Shown here piece by piece: positions 1 through 9,687 of a DNA stretch of 64,000 nt. Source of the DNA: Testudinibacter aquarius. GTDB lineage: Bacteria > Pseudomonadota > Gammaproteobacteria > Enterobacterales > Pasteurellaceae. The translations under genes and the position numbers were made by a program. The notes beneath the pieces were generated by a model, which searched no databases, was not told the DNA's origin, and worked only from the letters and a program-made list of their open reading frames with translations. The stretch lies in NCBI RefSeq assembly GCF_004342725.1, contig NZ_SMCP01000008.1, positions 58,695-122,694 of the forward strand, in the 5' to 3' direction. Numbering within the stretch: the first letter of the stretch is position 1; each line of letters starts with the position of its first letter.

Positions 1-1639
1 CCCCAACGATAATCCCGGCGGTTGCGGTCGCAATCCCGATACCGATCATATTGCGAGCACCACTTTCCAAACCGGTGATCAAATCATTCAATCCCTGTTT
101 GGTTGCCGCCGCAATTTCACCTTGGCGGCGATATAACTGTAAAATCGGTCTTTGTGTCAATAGAATAAAACAGAGCGCTAAGCTGCCCCAAAACGCCGAC
201 AGCCCCGGTGACATTCTTTCAACCATCAAACACCAGATCAAAATCACCACCGGCAATAAAAAATGCAGTCCGGCGTTCACGGTAGGTTTAACCGAAGGCA
301 ATTTCACTACCGGCGAATTCGGATCATCAATTTCCAAATCGTCAAATTTAGCCACCCGTTTTAATAACAGGAGATAAACCAGCCCCACTAAGGTTGATAC
401 AATGGCTAAAGCGTGATCTGGCGATAGCGTTTTTATCCATGACAAGCCATACTCAATGATAAAATACACGACACAGATAGTAATAAAGCTGCCTAATCCG
501 CGTAATACGCTAATCACCCAAGGTTTGGCGGCATCCGCTCTTTCCAAACCTTTCAGATCCATTTTGCAGGCTTCCAAATGTACAATATACACTAAGGCAA
601 TATAAGAAATAATCGCTGGCAGGAAAGCGTGGGTAATCAGCTGACTGTACGGCATATTGACATATTCAATCATCAAAAATGCAGCAGCGCCCATCACCGG
701 CGGCATGATTTGCCCATTGACCGAAGATGCCACCTCTACTGCCCCCGCTTTTTCTGCAGAAAAACCGACCCGTTTCATCATGGGAATGGTAAAGGTTCCC
801 GTGGTTACCACATTTGCAATTGAAGAACCGGAGATCAAGCCGGTCAAGCCGGAGGCTACCACCGCCGCCTTTGCCGGTCCACCACGAAAATGCCCTAAAA
901 AGGCAAAGGCGGTTTTGATAAAATAGTTTCCTGCCCCGGCTTTATCCAACAACGCACCAAATAATACAAACAGGAACACATACTTGGTGGAAACACCAAG
1001 TGCTACGCCAAATACTCCTTCCGTGGTGATCCATTGTTGATTGATGATATGCGACAAACTGCCGGTTCTGTGGCTGACAATCCAGCTGGACGGAAAGTAT
1101 TGTCCAAAATAGTTATACAGCAAAAATACACTGGCAATAATCACCAATGGCAAGCCTAAACTACGACGACAGGCTTCCAACAATAATAAAATCCCGACAA
1201 TCCCGACAATAATATCTTGCGTATTCGGCGAGCCAAAACGTGTCACCAGTTCACCATAAAAAAACAGGTAATAGGAGGCACAGAAGGTGGCAGCAAAAGC
1301 AAAAATCCAATCTAAAATCGGTACATGGTGGATTGGTGAAGATTTAAACGCCGGATAGGAGAGATAGGCTAGAAACAGCGCAAATGCCAGATGGATTGAG
1401 CGAGCTTTAGTATCATCAAACACCACGTTGATCGAACCCAATCCTACTGAACGTAGCATTTCTTGAAACACAAACGGCAAAGGGGAAGCATAATAAATTT
1501 GAAATAACGACCAAAGAATGGCAACCGCAAAAATCAATTTTTTTGTAAAGCCATAGGGATTGCGACCGCCGGAGTCGTTTGCCGCCACCATGTCTTGCAG
1601 ATCGTCTTGGTCAAAGGTTTTATTGGTTTTGTCTAACAT
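1..1639 (-). CDS. TRAP transporter fused permease (DctQM type), partial
   Basis: The reverse strand is open from an ATG at 1639 to the left edge, so the C-terminus is missing (about 546 residues seen). The start is preceded by an AAAGGA-type ribosome site. The translation is strongly hydrophobic, with many membrane segments. A soluble N-terminus of about 30 residues is followed by the small-subunit-like helices. A DctM-type core follows, with segments such as GAGNYFIKTAFAFLGHFRGG and GSSIANVVTTGTFTIPMMKR, typical of fused TRAP permeases. Such permeases use the sodium gradient to import organic acids delivered by a periplasmic TAXI-type binding protein, and that protein is encoded just upstream (1727-2686). 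The substrate cannot be read from the sequence. The family call is firm; specificity is unknown. Confidence 0.9.
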   Translation of the reverse strand, partial: MLDKTNKTFDQDDLQDMVAANDSGGRNPYGFTKKLIFAVAILWSLFQIYYASPLPFVFQEMLRSVGLGSINVVFDDTKARSIHLAFALFLAYLSYPAFKSSPIHHVPILDWIFAFAATFCASYYLFFYGELVTRFGSPNTQDIIVGIVGILLLLEACRRSLGLPLVIIASVFLLYNYFGQYFPSSWIVSHRTGSLSHIINQQWITTEGVFGVALGVSTKYVFLFVLFGALLDKAGAGNYFIKTAFAFLGHFRGGPAKAAVVASGLTGLISGSSIANVVTTGTFTIPMMKRVGFSAEKAGAVEVASSVNGQIMPPVMGAAAFLMIEYVNMPYSQLITHAFLPAIISYIALVYIVHLEACKMDLKGLERADAAKPWVISVLRGLGSFITICVVYFIIEYGLSWIKTLSPDHALAIVSTLVGLVYLLLLKRVAKFDDLEIDDPNSPVVKLPSVKPTVNAGLHFLLPVVILIWCLMVERMSPGLSAFWGSLALCFILLTQRPILQLYRRQGEIAAATKQGLNDLITGLESGARNMIGIGIATATAGIIVG

Positions 1640-1675
1640 AGTCCTTTTCCCTGTTAAGTTGTAGGTTTAAACAGC

Positions 1676-1700
1676 AAAGGCAGGGAAATCCCCTGCCTTT
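1676..1700 (-). terminator. Stem-loop between TAXI binding protein and permease genes
   Basis: A 10-bp perfect inverted repeat (AAAGGCAGGG / CCCTGCCTTT, 5-base loop) lies between the binding-protein stop and the permease start. No T-run follows it in the direction of transcription, so it is more likely an mRNA-stabilising or partial-termination element than a full terminator. That would give more binding protein than permease. The functional reading is inference. Confidence 0.6.
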
Positions 1701-1726
1701 AATAAAATGAAGCAAGCTAAGAAAAA

Positions 1727-2686
1727 TTACATCCAGCCTCTTTCTTTATAATAACGCACCGCACCATCGTGTAATGGCGCAGACAGTGCATTTTTAATCA
1801 TTTCATCTTCTTTCAGGTTTGCAAATGCCGGGTGTAAACGTTTAAAGCGATCAAAATTATCGAACACCGCTTTCACGACCGCATAAACCTGATCATCACT
1901 CACATCGGTAGACGTCACCAACGTCGCATAAACCCCAAAGGTATTGGTCGGGTTATCCGAGCCCGCATACAAACCGCCCGGAATCACTGCTTTAGCATAA
2001 TAACTGTGATCGGCAACCAATTTGTCAATCGCTTCGCCTTCAACCGGCACTAAATGCGCCGCACAAGATGCCGCAGCCTCTTTCAGTGCCCCGTTCGGGT
2101 GGCCAACGTTATAAGTGATTGCATCGAGATTGTTATCACACATCACTGATGCCATTTCTGCCGGCTTCAATTCGGAAGCGACTTTAAATGCAGAATCGTC
2201 CCAGCCTTTAGCAGCTAAAATTACGTTCATGGTTGCCCGCGTGCCGGAACCCGGATCACCCACATTGACACGTTTTCCTTTCAGATCATCAAAGGATTGA
2301 ATACCGGAGTCGTCACGCGCCATCACCGTAAACGGCTCTGGGTGAATCGAGAACACCGCTCTTAACTTATCATTTTTCTTGCCTTCAAACGAGCTGGTGC
2401 CGTTATAGGCATGATATTGCCAGTCTGATTGAGCAATCCCCATATCTAATTGCTTTCCGGCAATCGCATTTAAATTAGCAACTGAGGCGCCGGTGGAAGG
2501 AGCATTACATTTGATGCCGCTTTTCGCTGAATCACGGTTAACCAACTGGCAAATGGATTGTCCCACGACATAATAAACACCGGTTTGTCCGCCGGTTCCG
2601 ATGGTAACAAATTGTTCAGCAGCCATAACAGCGGTAGATGACGCCATTAATCCGGCAACGAACGATAATTTAAAAAGTTGTTTCAT
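1727..2686 (-). CDS. TAXI-family TRAP transporter solute-binding protein
   Basis: This is a periplasmic binding protein of about 319 residues. The chosen ATG at 2686 follows a strong AAGGAGT site and gives a classical signal peptide (MKQLFKLSFVAGLMASSTAV, then MAA). The reading frame extends 11 codons further upstream but without a ribosome site. The mature start EQFVTIGTGGQTGVYYVVGQ is the hallmark of TAXI (TRAP-associated extracytoplasmic immunogenic) proteins. Further family features are ACGxPSTGASVxNLNAI-like and DLKGKRVNVGDPGSGTR segments. It precedes the fused permease in the same direction and surely works with it. TAXI systems often import dicarboxylates or glutamate, but the ligand here is unknown. 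Confidence 0.9.
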   Translation of the reverse strand: MKQLFKLSFVAGLMASSTAVMAAEQFVTIGTGGQTGVYYVVGQSICQLVNRDSAKSGIKCNAPSTGASVANLNAIAGKQLDMGIAQSDWQYHAYNGTSSFEGKKNDKLRAVFSIHPEPFTVMARDDSGIQSFDDLKGKRVNVGDPGSGTRATMNVILAAKGWDDSAFKVASELKPAEMASVMCDNNLDAITYNVGHPNGALKEAAASCAAHLVPVEGEAIDKLVADHSYYAKAVIPGGLYAGSDNPTNTFGVYATLVTSTDVSDDQVYAVVKAVFDNFDRFKRLHPAFANLKEDEMIKNALSAPLHDGAVRYYKERGWM

Positions 2687-2868
2687 GTATAGCACTCCTT
2701 CTAAATTGTGATCTGTCAAAATACAGATTTATAAGTGTAATTGCATAGCATTAAGTCAGCGGCAGTGCGACTTGCCTGCTAACATATACAAAGGTTATAT
2801 AAATTGCAACTACAATTGCAAAACAGGATTTGTTTTAACAATGAATTTGCTATTTATTTAGTCATAAT

Positions 2869-3666
2869 TTAATAAATATCGTGATCATTAATTTTCCATT
2901 TAAAAATATTTAGCATCCGTTGCCAATTTTGATCAACCTCGGCACAAATTGTTATTTTCTGCCCGCTTATCGGGTGTTCAAAGCAGATTTTATGCGCATG
3001 CAGCATTAAGCCACTGCACCCCAGATGCTCACTAAAAGTGCGGTTTTGGCGTAAATCCCCATAAGCCGAATCGCCGATGATCGGATGATGCAAGTGCTTC
3101 ATATGACGCCTTAATTGATGTTTACGACCGGTTTGCGGCAACAATTTCACCAGACTATAACGGGCGCTGGCATAGCGTCCGGCAGGATACGGCATTTCGA
3201 TTTGCGCTAAAGTTTGGTAATCGGTGACCGCACTTTGAGCCGCTTTTTCCGGCTGACTGAATTTATCGGCAATTTTATCCAACTGCTCTTTTAACGGATA
3301 ATCAATTCTGCCCTGCCCGCACAAAAAACCCCGCACCACCGCCAAATAGCTTTTTTCAATTTGTTTTTGTTCGAATTGTCGGCTGAGACAACGAGCAGAC
3401 TCTTGATTCAGCGCCAACACCAATACACCGGATGTCGGACGATCTAAACGATGAACCGTATAAACGTGTTGCCCGATTTGATCACGCAAGGTCTGCATCA
3501 AAAAACGGGTTTCATGCTTATCCAGCCAGCTGCGATGTACTAGCATGCCTGCCGGTTTATTGACAGCAATAATGTCCTCGTCACAATACAAAATTTGCAA
3601 AATCGGCGACGGTGCTGTTGTCTGCTCTCCACTGTCAAAGTCAAAGTGCGGTTTATGCTGGCTCAT
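2869..3666 (-). CDS. truC: tRNA pseudouridine synthase C
   Basis: This 265-residue protein belongs to the RluA/TruC family of pseudouridine synthases. TruC makes pseudouridine 65 in a few tRNAs in E. coli. The catalytic motif HRLDRPTSG is present, with the nucleophilic aspartate at about residue 75. The N-terminal ILYCDEDIIAVNKPAGMLVH and the KTGRKHQLRRH-like segment (QTGRKHQLRRHMKHLHHP) also match. Length fits the family. Its start overlaps the end of yqcC by 14 bases, so the two are translationally coupled; the same pair occurs in E. coli. There is no N-terminal S4 domain, which favours TruC over RluC/RluD. Confidence 0.9.
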   Translation of the reverse strand: MSQHKPHFDFDSGEQTTAPSPILQILYCDEDIIAVNKPAGMLVHRSWLDKHETRFLMQTLRDQIGQHVYTVHRLDRPTSGVLVLALNQESARCLSRQFEQKQIEKSYLAVVRGFLCGQGRIDYPLKEQLDKIADKFSQPEKAAQSAVTDYQTLAQIEMPYPAGRYASARYSLVKLLPQTGRKHQLRRHMKHLHHPIIGDSAYGDLRQNRTFSEHLGCSGLMLHAHKICFEHPISGQKITICAEVDQNWQRMLNIFKWKINDHDIY

Positions 3667-3979
3667 TTAGCAGACTTTCTATGTCGATTAATGGGGATAA
3701 CAACAACTCAAGTTGGGCAATATCGTTCATTGCCTCTTCCAGATAAGGCGTAATGGCAATTTTGCTAGGCAGTGGCGCCTCAGCATCCAACAACGCGTGC
3801 ATACGCGGAATAAAAATCCATTGCAGCCACTCATACGGCTCCAAAGTATCTAAATGGAACGGTTGCTCGCTCTGCAACCGCTCTTGTTCCGGTGGTGAGC
3901 TTTGCCATAAAGCCAATTGCTGTAAATTATGTTGCAACTGCTGCAAATGTTGGCGTACTTTATCCTCTTGCGACATCAT
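3653..3979 (-). CDS. yqcC: YqcC family protein of unknown function
   Basis: This small (108-residue) soluble protein is rich in leucine and glutamine and probably all helical. It matches the YqcC family in the pattern of an N-terminal helix ([18 protein letters not shown]) followed by [20 protein letters not shown] and [15 protein letters not shown]. The start has two adjacent ATG codons (3979 and 3976) behind AAGGAG; either could be used. Its 3' end overlaps truC, as in E. coli, suggesting one transcript. The biochemical role of the family is not known to me. Confidence 0.85.
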   Translation of the reverse strand: MMSQEDKVRQHLQQLQHNLQQLALWQSSPPEQERLQSEQPFHLDTLEPYEWLQWIFIPRMHALLDAEAPLPSKIAITPYLEEAMNDIAQLELLLSPLIDIESLLNEPA

Positions 3980-4111
3980 GCTTTCTCCTTAAAATTTGGT
4001 ATGCCTATTGTAATTCAACTATTGCGCAAGTTCTGCAAAAAAAGAGAGCCAAGCCAAACTTTATGTTACAATTTCGTCCAATTTCAATCAGAAACGTCAA
4101 CAAGGAATCAG

Positions 4112-4954
4112 ATGGCAACCTATCACCACAGCAGTTTAGATCAACTAACACTCGGCAAACAAACCGATTATCACAGTGAATATGATCCGCGTTTACTACA
4201 AGCGGTACCCCGTAGTTTAAACCGAGATAGTTTGGGGATCAGTTCGCAGCAGCCGTTTAATTGTGGTGCTGATATTTGGACTGCCTATGAAATTTCGTGG
4301 CTGAATGCCAAAGGCTTACCACAAGTGGCAATCGGTGATATTTATTTGAATTTTCAAAGTAAAAATCTTATCGAATCGAAAAGTTTTAAGCTCTATTTAA
4401 ACAGCTTCAATCAAAGCCGTTTTGACAGCCTGCAACAGGTAGAAAGTCTGATTCAACAAGATTTAGCCGTTTGTGCCCAAGGTGAAGTCCAAGTGCGGTT
4501 ACGCCCATTAGATGCCTATCAAAATCAAACCATCGATTATTTTCAAGGCGAATGTATTGATTATCAAGATATTGAGATTGACAGCTATGAATTCCAACCG
4601 CAGTTGTTGCAACATTGTACGACAGCAGAACAGGTTGATGAAGTGTTGGTCAGCCATCTGCTGAAATCCAACTGCTTGATTACCAATCAGCCGGATTGGG
4701 GCAGCGTACAAATTGAATATCAAGGTGCTAAAATCAATCGCGAGGCGTTGCTGCGTTATTTGGTATCGTTCCGCCAGCACAATGAGTTTCACGAGCAGTG
4801 CGTCGAACGGATTTTTTGTGATCTGGTGCACTATGCCAAACCCACGAAGCTGAAAGTGTATGCCCGTTATACCCGACGTGGTGGATTGGACATCAATCCT
4901 TATCGGGCAAACTACCCGCTTGAGCTGCAAAATCAGCGGTTAGCACGTCAATAA
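4112..4954 (+). CDS. queF: NADPH-dependent 7-cyano-7-deazaguanine reductase
   Basis: QueF reduces preQ0 to preQ1, a step of queuosine synthesis for tRNA wobble modification. The product has 280 residues, the length of the two-domain (long) QueF class. Motifs seen are [10 protein letters not shown] (QueF signature, residues 89-98), the catalytic cysteine in [11 protein letters not shown] (C188) and the general acid Asp at 195. The C-terminal [12 protein letters not shown] segment supplies substrate-binding His/Glu. The frame is open upstream to 3929, but the ATG at 4112 follows AAGGA and starts [10 protein letters not shown] as expected. It is transcribed away from yqcC-truC. I looked for a preQ1 riboswitch in the 130-base leader and saw none. 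Confidence 0.93.
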   Translation: MATYHHSSLDQLTLGKQTDYHSEYDPRLLQAVPRSLNRDSLGISSQQPFNCGADIWTAYEISWLNAKGLPQVAIGDIYLNFQSKNLIESKSFKLYLNSFNQSRFDSLQQVESLIQQDLAVCAQGEVQVRLRPLDAYQNQTIDYFQGECIDYQDIEIDSYEFQPQLLQHCTTAEQVDEVLVSHLLKSNCLITNQPDWGSVQIEYQGAKINREALLRYLVSFRQHNEFHEQCVERIFCDLVHYAKPTKLKVYARYTRRGGLDINPYRANYPLELQNQRLARQ

Positions 4955-5022
4955 TCGTCTTAATAGGCGTTTCAAACATAAAAAACCCAACAATAAATAA
5001 TGTGAATACAAAAGGAGAAAAC

Positions 5023-6381
5023 ATGAGCTCACACATTGTGAACCCGAAAGGCAGCATGGATCAACTTTCCCATCTTGAAGTTGAATTGCTGAAAAATGGT
5101 GTTTGTAATCTCTATCAACTCTATCGTAACTGCTCTTTGGCAGTGCTGAATTCCGGTGCAATTACCGACGACAGCCGTGTTCTGTTGGGAATGTACGAAG
5201 ACTTTGAAATTGAATTGATCGCTAAAGAGCGCGGAGTTTCGTTATTGTTGCACAATCCGCCAGAATCGGCTTTTGTGGATGATAAGGTGATCCGCAATAT
5301 TCAGTATCATCTGTTTGCGGTACTGCGGGATATTTTATTTGTCAATGTCATCACTAAACAACATTCGTTTCAACAAGCTGAAAATTCAAATAACATTACC
5401 AATTATATTTTTACCATTCTGCGTAATGCCAAAGCGCTGATTGTCGGCGAATATCCGTCATTGGTGGTCTGCTGGGGCGGGCACTCGATTAATGAGATTG
5501 AATACCGCTATTGCCGCGCAGTCGGTTTGCAATTGGGGCTGCGTGAACTCAATATCATCACCGGTTGCGGACCGGGCGTGATGGAAGCGCCAATGAAAGG
5601 CGCGGCAATCGGACATGCCAACCAACGTTTCAAAAACAGCCGTTTTATCGGCATCACCGAACCGTCGATTATCGCCTCTGAGCCGCCAAATCCGATTGTG
5701 AATGAGCTGATTATCATGCCGGACATTGAAAAACGGCTTGAAGCCTTTGTGCGCATGGGACACTGTATTCTGGTTTTTCCGGGCGGCCCGGGCACATTTG
5801 AAGAACTGCTCTATTTAATCGGGATCAAGCTCAATCCGGCAAATAAAGACGCGCAACTGCCGCTGTTTTTAACCGGCCCGAAAGAAAGCGCGGATTACTT
5901 CAACACCATTGATCGCTTTATCGGCGAAGTCTTTGGTGCCGAAGCGCAAGCCTTGTATGAAATTATTATCGACGATCCGGAACAAATTGCGCGCAAAGTC
6001 AGTGCGCACATGAAAACCATCAAAAAAGTGCGGGCGCAAACCAACGATTCTTACGGTTTCAACTGGACATTGACGATTCCAGCGGATTTCCAAAATCCGT
6101 TTGAGCCGACCCATGAGAATATGAGCAATCTGGATTTGCATTTGGAACAAAGCAAAGAAAGCCTTGCCGCCAATCTGCGTCGTGTATTTTCGGGGATTGT
6201 AGCAGGCAATATCAAACCGGATACCATAGAGCTGATTGAAAAACATGGTGAGTTTGAACTGCACGGCGACCCGATTTTAATGGAGAAAATAGATCGAGTG
6301 CTACAAGATTTCGTCGATCAGCACCGCATGAAACTGCCGGGCGGCGAGGCCTATCAGCCTTGTTATCGCATTATTAAATAG
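5023..6381 (+). CDS. ppnN: Nucleotide 5'-monophosphate nucleosidase PpnN (YgdH, LOG family)
   Basis: PpnN hydrolyses purine and pyrimidine nucleoside monophosphates to base and ribose 5-phosphate, and in E. coli it is stimulated by (p)ppGpp. The 452-residue product aligns over its whole length with my memory of E. coli YgdH. It has the central Rossmann/LOG motifs [11 protein letters not shown] and [16 protein letters not shown], plus the [13 protein letters not shown] loop. The N-terminal and C-terminal extensions of this subfamily are also present ([23 protein letters not shown]). The ATG at 5023 is preceded by AAGGAG. An upstream in-frame ATG at 5002 has no ribosome site. Confidence 0.93.
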   Translation: MSSHIVNPKGSMDQLSHLEVELLKNGVCNLYQLYRNCSLAVLNSGAITDDSRVLLGMYEDFEIELIAKERGVSLLLHNPPESAFVDDKVIRNIQYHLFAVLRDILFVNVITKQHSFQQAENSNNITNYIFTILRNAKALIVGEYPSLVVCWGGHSINEIEYRYCRAVGLQLGLRELNIITGCGPGVMEAPMKGAAIGHANQRFKNSRFIGITEPSIIASEPPNPIVNELIIMPDIEKRLEAFVRMGHCILVFPGGPGTFEELLYLIGIKLNPANKDAQLPLFLTGPKESADYFNTIDRFIGEVFGAEAQALYEIIIDDPEQIARKVSAHMKTIKKVRAQTNDSYGFNWTLTIPADFQNPFEPTHENMSNLDLHLEQSKESLAANLRRVFSGIVAGNIKPDTIELIEKHGEFELHGDPILMEKIDRVLQDFVDQHRMKLPGGEAYQPCYRIIK

Positions 6382-6392
6382 CTTTCTCGCTG

Positions 6393-6419
6393 ACCGCACT
6401 TTTACCATGAAAGTGCGGT
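6393..6419. terminator. Bidirectional terminator from an inverted uptake-signal pair
   Basis: ACCGCACTT (6393-6401) and AAGTGCGGT (6411-6419) form a 9-bp stem between the convergent ppnN and chrA genes, with flanking T/A bases. The right arm ends on the first base of the chrA stop codon. Paired uptake signals used as terminators are typical of Pasteurellaceae. Confidence 0.75.
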
Positions 6420-7624
6420 TACAACACAATCCCACCAATCACGCCACACCCTAGCACCAACGCCCAAGCCGGCAGTTTCCAAGAGTTCAGCAATAAAAAT
6501 GCCAACAACGCAATACTGAAATCCATCGCATCAAAAATGGCTTTCTGCCAGATCGGTTGGTAAAACGCCGCCAATAAAATGCCGACTACTGCAGCGTTCA
6601 CCGCCGCAAGTGCGGCTTGGGCTTGCGCCTGGTGACGAAGTTTTTCCCAAAACGGTAAGGCGGCAATTAACAGTAAAAATGACGGGATAAAAATCATCAC
6701 CAGACAAAACAAACCGCTTAACCAAGGTGAACCGTCTGCACCGATAGCGCTGCCCAAAAAGGCAGCGAAGGTGAATAACGGACCGGGAACCGCTTGCGTC
6801 GCACCGTAACCGGCTAAAAAGGTATCATCACTCAGCCAACCATTGCCCAACATTTCAGCTTGTAGTAAAGGTAATACAACATGCCCGCCGCCAAATACCA
6901 ATGAACCGGCGCGGTAAAACGAATCTGCCATTTGCAGCCAAGGATTCGCGCTCCACGCTGCCAATAACGGTAAGCCAATTAACAGCAGTAAAAATACACT
7001 AAAGATCACAAGTGCGGTATGTTGCTGTGTTGACCGCACTTGTGGCAGTGCTTGAACTGCATTATCTGTTACAGTTGGCAGAAAACGGCTGCCAATAACG
7101 GCGGCAACGATAATCACAGCGACTTGCCCCCATGCATTCGCTAATAACAATACCGCGATGGCAGACAATATCATGATTGTGGCTCGAATTCGATCGGTTA
7201 CCAAATTTTTTCCCATACCCCAAATGGCGTGCGCCACAATCGCTACCGCAGCAATTTTCAAGCCGTGTAAAACCCCGCTCGGCAACAGATTACCATAATG
7301 ATTGATGCCGACGGCAAAGAGCATTAACGCGGTAGCCGACGGCAAGGTAAAAGCAAGCCAAGCCGCAATAGCACCTGGATATCCGCCTTTTAACAAGCCA
7401 ATCGCAAAACCAACCTGACTGCTGGCTGGGCCGGGTAAAAACTGACATAAGGCAACTAAATCCGCATAATCTTTTTCACTTAACCACTTTTGACGCGTGA
7501 CAAATGCCTCGCGAAAATAGCCTAAATGCGCAATCGGTCCGCCGAATGAGGTTAAGCCTAGAACTAAAAATGTCAAAAAAATGGTTTTGATGCTAGATTT
7601 GGAATCTTGTTTTCTCTTAAACAT
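6419..7624 (-). CDS. chrA: ChrA-family chromate/anion transporter
   Basis: This is a hydrophobic protein of about 401 residues with two homologous halves, as in long-chain ChrA (CHR) transporters. Each half has the conserved glycine-rich signatures: LGLTSFGGPIAHLGYFR and CQFLPGPASSQVGFAIG in the first, FGGGHVVLPLLQAE and GYGATQAVPGPLFTFAAFLG in the second. Family members export chromate; a housekeeping anion may be the natural substrate here. The reading frame begins with ATG-ATC-ATG. The second ATG (7624) is better spaced from the weak AAGG site than the first (7630). The gene stands alone, convergent with ppnN. Confidence 0.88.
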   Translation of the reverse strand: MFKRKQDSKSSIKTIFLTFLVLGLTSFGGPIAHLGYFREAFVTRQKWLSEKDYADLVALCQFLPGPASSQVGFAIGLLKGGYPGAIAAWLAFTLPSATALMLFAVGINHYGNLLPSGVLHGLKIAAVAIVAHAIWGMGKNLVTDRIRATIMILSAIAVLLLANAWGQVAVIIVAAVIGSRFLPTVTDNAVQALPQVRSTQQHTALVIFSVFLLLLIGLPLLAAWSANPWLQMADSFYRAGSLVFGGGHVVLPLLQAEMLGNGWLSDDTFLAGYGATQAVPGPLFTFAAFLGSAIGADGSPWLSGLFCLVMIFIPSFLLLIAALPFWEKLRHQAQAQAALAAVNAAVVGILLAAFYQPIWQKAIFDAMDFSIALLAFLLLNSWKLPAWALVLGCGVIGGIVL

Positions 7625-7773
7625 GATCATAACCTTATTTTATTAGGATTAACGCTCTTAATTTATGAGGCGAAAAAAAGGTGAAATGGAATTATCTCAA
7701 TAATTTTCTGATTGATAAGTATTTTACCTTCCCTTGCTCTGATGTGTTAATTGAGTTTTGTTTGATACCATCG

Positions 7774-7808
7774 AACACTTTTGTTTGATGCTAACAAACA
7801 AAAGTGTT
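7774..7808. promoter_or_regulatory. 14-bp perfect inverted repeat upstream of chrA
   Basis: AACACTTTTGTTTG (7774-7787) and CAAACAAAAGTGTT (7795-7808) are perfect complements around a 7-base spacer. The element lies about 150 bases upstream of chrA and 80 bases downstream of the yadGH operon. It has no T-run and is separate from the uptake-signal hairpin at 7848, so a protein-binding operator is possible. A nearby partial copy (TTTTGTTTGATACCATCGAA, 7756-7775) repeats its central part. Function unproven. Confidence 0.5.
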
Positions 7809-7847
7809 TGCTACAATCTGCCGTTTCTATAAATCAGTAATACAAAA

Positions 7848-7880
7848 AAGTGCGGTCAACTTTTCAGTCAAACCGCACTT
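7848..7880 (-). terminator. Uptake-signal hairpin after the yadGH operon
   Basis: AAGTGCGGT (7848-7856) and ACCGCACTT (7872-7880) form an inverted pair just downstream of the permease stop at 7888. In the direction of the operon the stem is followed by TTTTTTGTA, so it should act as a terminator. Confidence 0.75.
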
Positions 7881-7887
7881 GGTATGG

Positions 7888-8655
7888 TTAGTTTCTCAAA
7901 CCGATACCTCGGTTAATCAAATAATAGGCAAACCCGTAAAGTAAGGAGATAAACAAAATTAATACCGAAAAGGTGTAGTACAACGCAATATCGCTGACAC
8001 CCAAAAAGCCATAACGGAAACCGTTGATCATATACACAATCGGGTTCAGTTTCGATACGCCTTGCCAAAATGCCGGCAGCAGTGAAATCGAATAGAAGAT
8101 GCCTCCCAGATAGGTCAACGGTGTCAACACAAACGTTGGGATAATGCTGATATCGTCAAACGAGCGGGCAAACACCGCATTGATCAGTCCGCCAAGGGCA
8201 AAGGCAGCACTGGTCATCAGCAGTGTTACAATCACAACCGGCCAAGAATGAAGTTCCAACGGAATAAACAGCAACGAAACGATAGTGACTAAACTGCCGA
8301 CTAAGATACCGCGCGTCATACCGCCGGCAACGTAGCCCCAGATAATAATATGAGTTGAGGTTGGTGAAACCAATAGTTCTTCAACATTGCGTGCAAATTT
8401 AGTGCTGTAAAACGAAGAGGCGACATTGGAAAATGAATTGGTGATCACCGACATCATGATTAAGCCCGGCACGATAAACTGCATATAGCTGTAGCCGCCC
8501 ATTTCACCGATGCGGTTGCCGATCAGCTGCCCAAAAATCACGAAATAGAGCGTCATGGTGATGACCGGCGGTACTAATGTTTGTACCCAAATCCGCATAA
8601 AACGGTGAATCTCTTTGTTTAAAATAGTTTTAAATGCAATCCAAGACAGTGACAT
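7888..8655 (-). CDS. yadH: ABC-2 type transporter permease (YadH-like)
   Basis: This is an inner-membrane permease of about 255 residues with six predicted hydrophobic segments. The ABC-2 pattern is clear: MRIWVQTLVPPVITMTLYFVIFG at the N-terminus, and LTPLTYLGGIFYSISLLPAFWQG before the last helices. It follows the ATPase gene, whose stop codon overlaps a possible GTG start at 8658; the ATG at 8655 is better placed behind GGAGAG. Together they form an exporter whose substrate is unknown. The yadG-yadH pair divergent from a carbonic anhydrase gene is the same arrangement as in E. coli. Confidence 0.9.
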   Translation of the reverse strand: MSLSWIAFKTILNKEIHRFMRIWVQTLVPPVITMTLYFVIFGQLIGNRIGEMGGYSYMQFIVPGLIMMSVITNSFSNVASSFYSTKFARNVEELLVSPTSTHIIIWGYVAGGMTRGILVGSLVTIVSLLFIPLELHSWPVVIVTLLMTSAAFALGGLINAVFARSFDDISIIPTFVLTPLTYLGGIFYSISLLPAFWQGVSKLNPIVYMINGFRYGFLGVSDIALYYTFSVLILFISLLYGFAYYLINRGIGLRN

Positions 8656-8657
8656 CA

Positions 8658-9590
8658 CTACTCTCCTTGTGTTTCATCATGCGGTTTATTTAACGCCATG
8701 CGTACAAACAACTCTTCCAGTCGATTGGTTTTATTGCGCAGGCTCAATACTTGAATGCCTTGTTCGGAGAGCTGATGAAATAGGTTGTTCAGACCTTGTT
8801 CACGCCGCACTTCCACTTCCAATGTATTCGTATCAATTAACTGACTTGCGTAATGCTCAATTTGTGGCACGGCGCTGTATTTGGCAAGATCTAGTACAAA
8901 GGTTTCCGATTCAAGCTTACTCAACAAATCTTTCATTGACGTGTCTATCACCAATCTGCCCTGCTGAATGATGCCGATATGGCGACAGAGTAACTCCGCT
9001 TCTTCCAAATAGTGCGTGGTCAGAATAATCGTCGTGCCTTGCAAATTCAGTTCTTGCAAAAACTGCCACATCGAGCGGCGCAATTCAATATCAACGCCGG
9101 CGGTTGGTTCATCCAAAATCAGCAGGCGTGGACGGTGCATTAAAGCACGAGCAATCATCAAACGGCGCTTCATCCCTCCTGAGAGGCGCATTGATTTCTG
9201 ATCGCGCTTATCCCATAAATCCAATTTTTTCAGCCATTTTTCAGCTCGTTGCACTGCTTCTTTGCGTTCTACACCATAATAACCCGCTTGATTAACCAAA
9301 ATATCTAATACTTTTTCAAACTGGTTAAAATTAAACTCTTGCGGAACAATGCCAATCTGCTTTTTCACTTCACTCAGTTGGCTGTCTAAATCATAGCCGA
9401 ATACCTTGACGCTACCGTTACTTTTATTGACCAACGAGCTGACAATGCCGATTGTCGTTGATTTTCCTGCGCCGTTATGACCGAGCAGTGCATAAAAATC
9501 TCCCTCTTGCACATTCAAATTGATACCGTGCAATGCTTTAAAACCATTGGGATATGACTTGGTTAAGTCCTTTATTTCAAGTGCATACAT
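8658..9590 (-). CDS. yadG: ABC transporter ATP-binding protein (YadG-like)
   Basis: This is an ATPase subunit of 310 residues. The nucleotide-binding motifs appear in order: Walker A GHNGAGKST (about 38-46), Q-loop GIVPQEFNFN, signature LSGGMKRRL, Walker B LLILDEPTAGVD and switch histidine TTHYLEEAE. The C-terminal 80 residues are the non-catalytic extension usual for ABC-2 exporters of this group. It is the first gene of a two-gene operon with the permease downstream. Confidence 0.92.
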   Translation of the reverse strand: MYALEIKDLTKSYPNGFKALHGINLNVQEGDFYALLGHNGAGKSTTIGIVSSLVNKSNGSVKVFGYDLDSQLSEVKKQIGIVPQEFNFNQFEKVLDILVNQAGYYGVERKEAVQRAEKWLKKLDLWDKRDQKSMRLSGGMKRRLMIARALMHRPRLLILDEPTAGVDIELRRSMWQFLQELNLQGTTIILTTHYLEEAELLCRHIGIIQQGRLVIDTSMKDLLSKLESETFVLDLAKYSAVPQIEHYASQLIDTNTLEVEVRREQGLNNLFHQLSEQGIQVLSLRNKTNRLEELFVRMALNKPHDETQGE

Positions 9591-9687
9591 AAGATAATCA
9601 CTCTATTTATTTTAAAAATGAATAATAAAAAAAAACAATTTGGCGTATTATAACAGAGCAAAGGCAAACATATAACAAGGATAAGCT

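Noticed and set aside
4000..4111. PreQ1 riboswitch before queF
   Set aside because: No match to the aptamer stem and A-rich tail could be found by eye.
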